Source: Rubrobacteraceae bacterium (GTDB lineage: Bacteria > Actinomycetota > Rubrobacteria > Rubrobacterales > Rubrobacteraceae). Taken from it: 9,393 bases of DNA. The stretch is taken from contig JAJNDJ010000072.1 in assembly GCA_021156345.1 (NCBI GenBank), positions 1-9,393 on the forward strand, given 5' to 3'. Shown piece after piece: positions 4,714 to 9,393 of this stretch. The notes below the pieces were generated by a model. The model was not told where the DNA came from and searched no databases. It saw only the letters and a program-made list of their open reading frames with translations. How positions within the stretch are numbered: position 1 is the stretch's first letter; the number at the start of each line of letters is the position of its first letter. The translations under genes and the position numbers were made by a program.

Positions 4714-5910
4714 ATGACAACCAAAGCCGGCGTCGGCACGAGTCACCACCATAATCCCAACGTCGCGGGTCGTGAGGCGGCCGGGCAGGCACTCAAGAAG
4801 GCGGGCATCGTCAAGCCAGACTTCGTCTTCATGTTCGCCTCTATCAGCTACGATCAGCACTCCCTGTTGAGTGCGGTCCGCGAGACTACCGGAAGCGCAC
4901 CCCTCACAGGTTGTTCTGCGGAGGGCACGATTGACGGAGACGAAGCCGATGAATCCAATTACTCCGTGCTTATTACGGCGATCTCTTCGGACGAGCTGCG
5001 GTGGCACAACGGATTAGCGACTGGGCTCAGAGCCGATTCACGCGCCGTTGGGCAGCAGGTTGCCCAGGAGCTGCTACCTCACCTTTCTAATGACACCATT
5101 GGCCTGTTCGTCTTCCCGGATGGGCTCATAAACTACCTCGATAACTTCTTTGCAGGGCTGGACGGGGACCTCCCAAGCGAGCGGTTCCTCCCGCTCTGGG
5201 GTGGAGGAGCCGGCAACAACTTCAATCTGGAGGAGCCAACCTACCAGTATTGCGACGACGAGGTCGTCTCCCACGGAGTCTCCTACGCGCTACTCTCGGG
5301 TGCGGCACAGGCTAGTTGGGCCATCAGCCACGGCATGGTCCCGATAGGCGGCGAGCGTAAGGTAACGTGCTCCCAGGGAAACGTAATCTACGAGATCGAC
5401 GGTAAGCCGGCAATCGAAGTGCTCAAGGAGTATCTACCAGAGCATGCTCTCGTTGAGGACCGCGACTGGAGGCCTTACGCCATATCCCTTGCGCTCGTTT
5501 TCGAAGCCCCTAGCTACATGAAAGACGAAGAGTACGTGGTTCGAGGCGTACCTGCAGTTAAGAAGGCTGACGGGTCCATCACTGTTCAAACGGAGGTCCA
5601 GGAGGGCACGAGCATCTGGTTCTCGAGCCGAGATAAGGAGAAAATCTCCACCAGGTTTGATCAGATGGCTGGACAGATCAAGGAGCAACTCGGAGATCAG
5701 AAGCCCAAACTCGTCTTCCAGTTTGAGTGTTTGACCAGAGGCAAAATGCTGTTCCGTGAGCAGGAGAAACAGGAGCTCCTCAGGCGGTTTCGGCAATCCG
5801 TTGGCCCGGACGTGCCATGGGCAGGTTTCTACACCATCGGGGAGATTGGCTCGGTAGAGGAGCACAATGACCGTCATCTCTACACCTCGGTCGTCCTTGC
5901 CCTCAGTTGA
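4714..5910 (+). CDS. FIST-domain sensory protein (FIST_N and FIST_C)
   Basis: The ATG at 4714 follows AGGAGGT at a spacing of six; 398 residues, soluble. The N-terminal half (about 30-220) matches FIST_N: PDFVFMFASISYDQ, PLTGCSAEGTI with the Cys-containing turn typical of the family, a long SNYSVLITAIS strand, and FPDGLINYLDNFFAGL followed by PLWGGGAGNNF. The C-terminal half (about 230-390) matches FIST_C: NVIYEIDGKPAIEVLKEYL, PKLVFQFECLTRGKMLF and the WAGFYTIGEIGS ending typical of these proteins. FIST domains are predicted ligand-sensing modules, proposed to bind small molecules such as amino acids, and occur with kinases, cyclases and phosphatases. The stop TGA (5908-5910) touches the phosphatase start, so the two are made together. 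The likely job is to feed a signal to that phosphatase. The domain call is confident; ligand and partner are inferred. Confidence 0.92.
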   Translation: MTTKAGVGTSHHHNPNVAGREAAGQALKKAGIVKPDFVFMFASISYDQHSLLSAVRETTGSAPLTGCSAEGTIDGDEADESNYSVLITAISSDELRWHNGLATGLRADSRAVGQQVAQELLPHLSNDTIGLFVFPDGLINYLDNFFAGLDGDLPSERFLPLWGGGAGNNFNLEEPTYQYCDDEVVSHGVSYALLSGAAQASWAISHGMVPIGGERKVTCSQGNVIYEIDGKPAIEVLKEYLPEHALVEDRDWRPYAISLALVFEAPSYMKDEEYVVRGVPAVKKADGSITVQTEVQEGTSIWFSSRDKEKISTRFDQMAGQIKEQLGDQKPKLVFQFECLTRGKMLFREQEKQELLRRFRQSVGPDVPWAGFYTIGEIGSVEEHNDRHLYTSVVLALS

Positions 5911-5912
5911 CG

Positions 5913-7361
5913 ATGGAATGGCAACCGGAAGCCTTGGGTAAGCGGGACGAACAAGTCGACCAGCGGTTGGCAAACCTACAAGACGAGAACCGCCGCCTGT
6001 CTGACCAGATCAAACGCCTCGTCAGAACCGAGCACGAACTCTATCAGTTTCAAGGGCAGCTCGACGATCAGATCCGCATTTACCGCCACCTGTACGAGGT
6101 TGGCAAGGAGCTCAAAGCGACTCTGGATCTGGGTGAGCTCCTGCAGATCGCGGCCCAGTTCGTCCTGTATCAGCTTGGTTTCGAGCGGTGTGTGGCGCTC
6201 TTGTACGACCCCGGGGCGAACACCTTCTACGTCAAAGCGCACGATGGATACTATGACGAGGTGAGTCAGGCGCGGGTGACGGGCCTACGACTTTCGGTGG
6301 ACGATCCCCTGCTTGCTCCAATCTTGGCTGACTCAGAACGAGTCATCTGCGCGGAAGGGTGCGATCAAGACGGCCTGCTTGCGCTTGGGCAAGCCGTGGG
6401 AATATCCGAGTATGTCGCATTTCCGCTAGGCGGTGAACCACAACAGCCGATTGGTGTGCTGATCGCAGGAAACACAGTGAATAGTGCGGCGTATCACCCA
6501 CATATCCGCGCGGATAGCGAATTCGTGGTCGGCCTCGCAAACCTCGTCTCGCAGATTGCGACGGCGATACTCATGAGGCGTGAAATCGAGGCCCGTGAGG
6601 AACGTCTCAAGCAACAAGCACATGCCCGCGAACGCATCGAGCAGGAGTTACACGTGGCTCGGCGTATCCAGCAGGCTTCGCTCCCCGAGGTGGTGCCCGC
6701 GTTAGAGGGTTGGGAAATTTACCCTAGCTACCGACCGGCTAGGGAGGTGGGCGGAGACTTCTATGACTTCCTCGAGCTGGAAGGCGGTCGCCTGGGACTG
6801 GTCGTGGGTGACGCAACGGGCAAGGGTGTGCCTGCAGCGCTGGTGATGTCCACTACCTGTGGCATGCTCAGGGCGGTCACTCAAGCCTCAGACTACTCGC
6901 CCGGGGAGGTGCTCCAGCGAGTCAATGAGGCGCTGTCTACCCGCATCCCGGCCAATATGTTCGTCACCTGTTTCTACGGCGTCCTCGACCCGAGGAGCGG
7001 TAGCTTCGCTTATGCCAACGCAGGCCATGACCTGCCCTACGTGCGGCGTGGTGGCCAGGCCAAGGAGCTAATGGCCAGGGGGATGCCCCTGGGACTCATG
7101 CCCGGCATGAGCTATGAGGAGAAGGAGATCATCCTGGGAGCTGGCGACAGAGCCCTCTTTTACAGTGACGGACTGGTCGAGGCCCATAATCCAGAAGGTG
7201 AGATGTTCGGCTTCCCCCGTCTGCAGGCGCTCGTGGCCGAGCACGCTGAGGGAGAGCCGCTGGTGGACTTCATGATGGAAGAACTCTACTCCTTCACCGG
7301 GGAGAGGTGGGAGCAGGAGGACGACATCACTCTGGTGACACTACAGAGAGTCGCCCTGTAG
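5913..7361 (+). CDS. GAF-domain PP2C/SpoIIE (RsbU-like) serine phosphatase
   Basis: 482 residues counted from ATG 5913. A TTG at 5907 in the same frame overlaps the FIST stop and is an alternative start; neither has a clear ribosome binding site, so translation is probably coupled to FIST. Order: coiled coil (about 15-60, LQDENRRLSDQIKRLV), GAF domain (about 65-220, from KELKATLDLGELLQIAAQFV), a helical signalling linker (EEIEARE-like repeats, ARERIEQELHVARRIQQASLP), then a PP2C domain. All metal-site acidic motifs are present: VGGDFYD (Asp282), GDATGKG (Asp300), FYSDGLVEA (Asp419) and EDDIT (470-471), plus NAGHDLPY and GMPLGL. The family dephosphorylates STAS anti-anti-sigma factors to release sigma factors, or acts in related partner-switching circuits. 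No STAS or anti-sigma kinase lies in the window. It is a paralogue of the gene cut at base 1. Confidence 0.93.
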   Translation: MEWQPEALGKRDEQVDQRLANLQDENRRLSDQIKRLVRTEHELYQFQGQLDDQIRIYRHLYEVGKELKATLDLGELLQIAAQFVLYQLGFERCVALLYDPGANTFYVKAHDGYYDEVSQARVTGLRLSVDDPLLAPILADSERVICAEGCDQDGLLALGQAVGISEYVAFPLGGEPQQPIGVLIAGNTVNSAAYHPHIRADSEFVVGLANLVSQIATAILMRREIEAREERLKQQAHARERIEQELHVARRIQQASLPEVVPALEGWEIYPSYRPAREVGGDFYDFLELEGGRLGLVVGDATGKGVPAALVMSTTCGMLRAVTQASDYSPGEVLQRVNEALSTRIPANMFVTCFYGVLDPRSGSFAYANAGHDLPYVRRGGQAKELMARGMPLGLMPGMSYEEKEIILGAGDRALFYSDGLVEAHNPEGEMFGFPRLQALVAEHAEGEPLVDFMMEELYSFTGERWEQEDDITLVTLQRVAL

Positions 7362-7499
7362 GGGCGGCTCCTCGCCGTAGGGAACACGAAGCGAGACTTC
7401 GCCTCGACTACAAGGCCATCGCCGATTCTTCCAGGAATGATGGAGGCAACCTGGTGCAGGGCTAGAGTGAGACTCGGGTGAATAAAGCGGTCGATAACG
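7362..7499. other. short intergenic stretch after the phosphatase
   Basis: There is no gene and no convincing terminator: only weak stems (for example CGGC-TCCTC-GCCG just after the stop) without a T-run. The next recognisable element is the promoter at 7500. Confidence 0.5.
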
Positions 7500-7528
7500 T
7501 TGACAATCGCGCACGCGAGGCGTATACC
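7500..7528 (+). promoter_or_regulatory. sigma-70-type promoter for the riboswitch-permease transcript
   Basis: TTGACA (7500-7505) is a perfect -35 hexamer. Exactly 17 bases later is TATACC (7523-7528), which matches TATAAT at four of six positions. Transcription would start near 7535, about 40 bases before the c-di-AMP aptamer, which fits a riboswitch leader. This is the best promoter match in the window. Confidence 0.65.
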
Positions 7529-7573
7529 GCCGGGTGACAATGCGATGCCAAGAAGACGCCGAGCCCCCGGGTG

Positions 7574-7700
7574 GCGCCGGGGGGTGGGGGACCCACTAGG
7601 GACCTAGTAGGTCCTCGGGGTGAATGGCCGGCTAGGCGTCCCTGGCTGGCGTAGGGCTTAGCTCTTTCGGCCCGAACCCGACAGCTAACCCCGCAGGCGC
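7574..7700 (+). promoter_or_regulatory. cyclic di-AMP riboswitch (ydaO-yuaA type)
   Basis: The conserved blocks of the ydaO-yuaA class occur in order. P1 arm GCGCC (7574-7578) pairs with GGCGC (7696-7700). Between them are GGGGGACCCA (7586-7595), GGGGTGAAT (7617-7625), TAGGG (7652-7656), and the near-invariant 3' block CCGAACCCGACAGCTAACC (7672-7690) followed by CCGCAGGCG. This class binds two c-di-AMP molecules and usually turns expression off when c-di-AMP is high. Its targets are potassium and osmolyte transporters and cell-wall enzymes. The ribosome binding site AAGGAGGT of the leader ORF begins five bases after P1, which suggests control of translation initiation, although no clear anti-SD arm was found. 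The class call rests on conserved blocks I recognise; a covariance scan would confirm it. Confidence 0.92.
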
Positions 7701-7719
7701 GAAGAAGGAGGTAAGTCGG

Positions 7720-7785
7720 GTGCTCGCAGTGGGATCGTGCCGGACGCGTCCCTGTCGTTGTCGCCGGGTTTCGGGGGGAGCGTAG
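7720..7785 (+). CDS. 21-codon Cys/Arg-rich leader peptide, translationally coupled to the permease
   Basis: The GTG at 7720 sits seven bases after AAGGAGGT (7705-7712), the strongest ribosome binding site in this region. The frame runs 21 codons to TAG 7783-7785. Residues 7-16 read [10 protein letters not shown]: three Cys and five Arg in ten residues. The stop overlaps the permease start in TAGTG, so ribosomes ending here can restart on the permease GTG. It is placed between the c-di-AMP aptamer and a transporter gene. It could act as a coupling or attenuator peptide sensing Cys- or Arg-tRNA charging, as short Cys-rich uORFs do in some actinobacteria. Alternatively the permease once began at this GTG and a small indel shifted it. 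The peptide itself need not have a function. Confidence 0.5.
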   Translation: MLAVGSCRTRPCRCRRVSGGA

Positions 7786-9393
7786 TGTCGAGGTCCGAAG
7801 CTTCGCCGAAGGCCCCGGTCGGCCGACTCAAGCGCTGGTTGCTGGCAGATATCGTCGAGGACGTGCCTGGACCGGAGGCCAAGGAGGGCCGAAGCGAGCA
7901 GCACTCGTGGTGGCAGGTGATATGCCTGACAGGGGTAGACTACTTCTCCACCCTCGGCTACATCCCTGGCATCGCGGCGCTGGCCGCAGGTGCCCTCTCG
8001 CCCCTAGCCACGCTCTTCATAGTGCTCTTGACCCTGTTCGGAGCGCTGCCGATGTATAGGCGAGTGGCCGAGGAGAGTCCCAACGGGCAGGGTTCGATCG
8101 CCATGCTCGAGAGGTTACTCTCGTTCTGGAGGGGCAAGGTGCTGGTGCTCTGCCTCTTGGGATTCGTGGCGACGGGGTGGCTGGTCACGATCACCCTCTC
8201 GGCGGCTGACGCCGCCGTCCACGTCACCGAGAACCCTCTGGTGCCGTCCTTCTTGCACGACCGGGAAGTCCTCATCACGCTGGTGCTACTGGCATTCCTT
8301 GGCGCTATCTTCCTCAAGGGCTTCAAGGAGGCCATAGGCATCGCGATCTTCATCGTCGGGGCCTACCTCACCTTGAACCTCCTCGTCGTAGGCGTCGGCT
8401 TCTACGAGATCGCAACGCACCCACAGAACGTAGTCCGCTGGCAGGATGCGCTGTTGACGAACTACGGCAACCCTCTGTTGATGGTAGGTGCCTCGCTACT
8501 CGTGTTCCCGCAGCTAGCGCTTGGGCTCTCGGGATTCGAGACCGGTGTGGGCCTGATGCCGCTCGTTCGCGGCGACGAGGGGGACGATCCCCAGCACCCC
8601 GAGGGGCGCATCCGCAACACACGCAAGATGCTCACCGTCGCTGCCCTGATCATGAGCTTCTACCTGATCACCACAAGCTTTGTGACGACGCTGCTGATCC
8701 CTGCCCGGGAGCTTGTACCGGGCGGCAGCGCCAACGGCAGGGCGCTGGCCTACGTGGCGCACAACTACCTCGGCGACGCCATAGGGACGGTCTACGATCT
8801 GAGCACGATTCTCATCCTGGCGTTCGCCGGAGCTTCTGCCATGGCCGGGCTATTGAATATCGTGCCCCGCTACCTGCCCCGATACGGGATGGCTCCTGAG
8901 TGGGCGCGGGCAATACGGCCCCTCGTGCTCGTCTACACAGCCGTGGCCGTCGTGGTCACGATCATCTTCTCCGCCGACGTGGACGCCCAGGCGGGGGCCT
9001 ACGCTACGGGTGTGCTGGCGATGATGTCCTCGGCCGCCTTCGCCGTTACGCTCTCGTCCTGGCGCAGAGGCTCCATGTTACCAGCGACCGCCTTCGGGTT
9101 GGTCACGGCTGTGTTCATGTACGCGCTTGTGGCCAACGAGGTAGAACGTCCCGACGGTATAGTGATCTCCCTGTTCTTCATCGGGGCGATCGTCGCCACC
9201 TCGCTCATCTCGCGGGTGTACCGCTCGCTCGAGCTCAGGCAAGAGCACATAGAACTCGACGAGACCGCGCTGAGGTTCATTGAGGAGGCGAGCCACGAAG
9301 GCGAGATCCACATCGTCGCCAACCGGCGCCAGGCGGGCGACAAGGCAGAATACGATAACAAGGAGAAAGAGCAACGCGAGGACAACCACATTC
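7785..9393 (+). CDS. APC-superfamily permease, c-di-AMP-riboswitch controlled (3' end outside window)
   Basis: Start GTG 7785, with GGGGGGAG at 7773-7780, overlapping the leader stop; a GTG at 7737 in the same frame lacks such a site. The visible 536 residues begin with a basic cytosolic head ([20 protein letters not shown]). About a dozen hydrophobic segments follow from residue 45. The first is [18 protein letters not shown], where the unwound helix 1 of APC carriers lies; later landmarks are [36 protein letters not shown] and [20 protein letters not shown]. From about residue 475 a cytosolic tail begins ([23 protein letters not shown]), like the C-terminal soluble domains of KimA-type and related permeases. 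Homologues are usually labelled amino-acid transporters. The c-di-AMP riboswitch makes potassium, as for KimA (YdaO), or an osmolyte an attractive alternative. Substrate is unproven. Confidence 0.88.
   Translation, partial: MSRSEASPKAPVGRLKRWLLADIVEDVPGPEAKEGRSEQHSWWQVICLTGVDYFSTLGYIPGIAALAAGALSPLATLFIVLLTLFGALPMYRRVAEESPNGQGSIAMLERLLSFWRGKVLVLCLLGFVATGWLVTITLSAADAAVHVTENPLVPSFLHDREVLITLVLLAFLGAIFLKGFKEAIGIAIFIVGAYLTLNLLVVGVGFYEIATHPQNVVRWQDALLTNYGNPLLMVGASLLVFPQLALGLSGFETGVGLMPLVRGDEGDDPQHPEGRIRNTRKMLTVAALIMSFYLITTSFVTTLLIPARELVPGGSANGRALAYVAHNYLGDAIGTVYDLSTILILAFAGASAMAGLLNIVPRYLPRYGMAPEWARAIRPLVLVYTAVAVVVTIIFSADVDAQAGAYATGVLAMMSSAAFAVTLSSWRRGSMLPATAFGLVTAVFMYALVANEVERPDGIVISLFFIGAIVATSLISRVYRSLELRQEHIELDETALRFIEEASHEGEIHIVANRRQAGDKAEYDNKEKEQREDNHI

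Overview
The window is GC-rich bacterial DNA. Its gene content points to a high-GC actinobacterium, perhaps of the Rubrobacter type: RsbU/SpoIIE-type PP2C phosphatases, a FIST sensor, a cNMP-fold histidine kinase and an actinobacterial-style APC permease with a c-di-AMP riboswitch. This is judged from protein style only; there is no rRNA or other marker gene here. Coding density is low on the left and normal on the right.

Left part (1-2730) is mostly decayed DNA. It opens with the last 29 codons of a PP2C phosphatase that is a paralogue of the complete one at 5913-7361. Next comes about 950 bases without an intact gene, but on the minus strand this holds a well-formed cyclic di-GMP class I riboswitch (736-823). 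Its expression platform has two mutually exclusive hairpins and a Shine-Dalgarno sequence, but no recognisable gene follows. Then come a glutathione S-transferase broken by an internal deletion and frame change (1045-1558), a nested inverted repeat (1699-1735), an unrecognised 121-residue protein (1878-2243) and the C-terminal stump of a histidine kinase (2528-2731).

Middle part (2728-4713): a histidine kinase with an N-terminal cyclic-nucleotide-binding fold. It has the H, N, D and F boxes, but its sequence jumps from the F-box straight to the last beta strand, so the G2 box and ATP lid are missing. It is followed by about 680 bases of mostly non-coding DNA holding a candidate 31-residue membrane peptide on the minus strand (4321-4416).

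Right part (4714-9393) is intact. A FIST sensor protein and a GAF-PP2C phosphatase form a tightly coupled two-gene operon, most likely an input module for a partner-switching (anti-sigma/STAS) pathway. Then come a consensus-like promoter (7500-7528), a cyclic di-AMP (ydaO-type) riboswitch (7574-7700), a 21-codon Cys/Arg-rich leader ORF with an excellent ribosome binding site, and, overlapping its stop codon, the GTG start of an APC-superfamily permease that runs off the window end. The c-di-AMP switch suggests potassium or osmolyte (or amino-acid) transport. Two different cyclic-dinucleotide riboswitches, one driving a complete gene and one apparently orphaned, are the most notable content.
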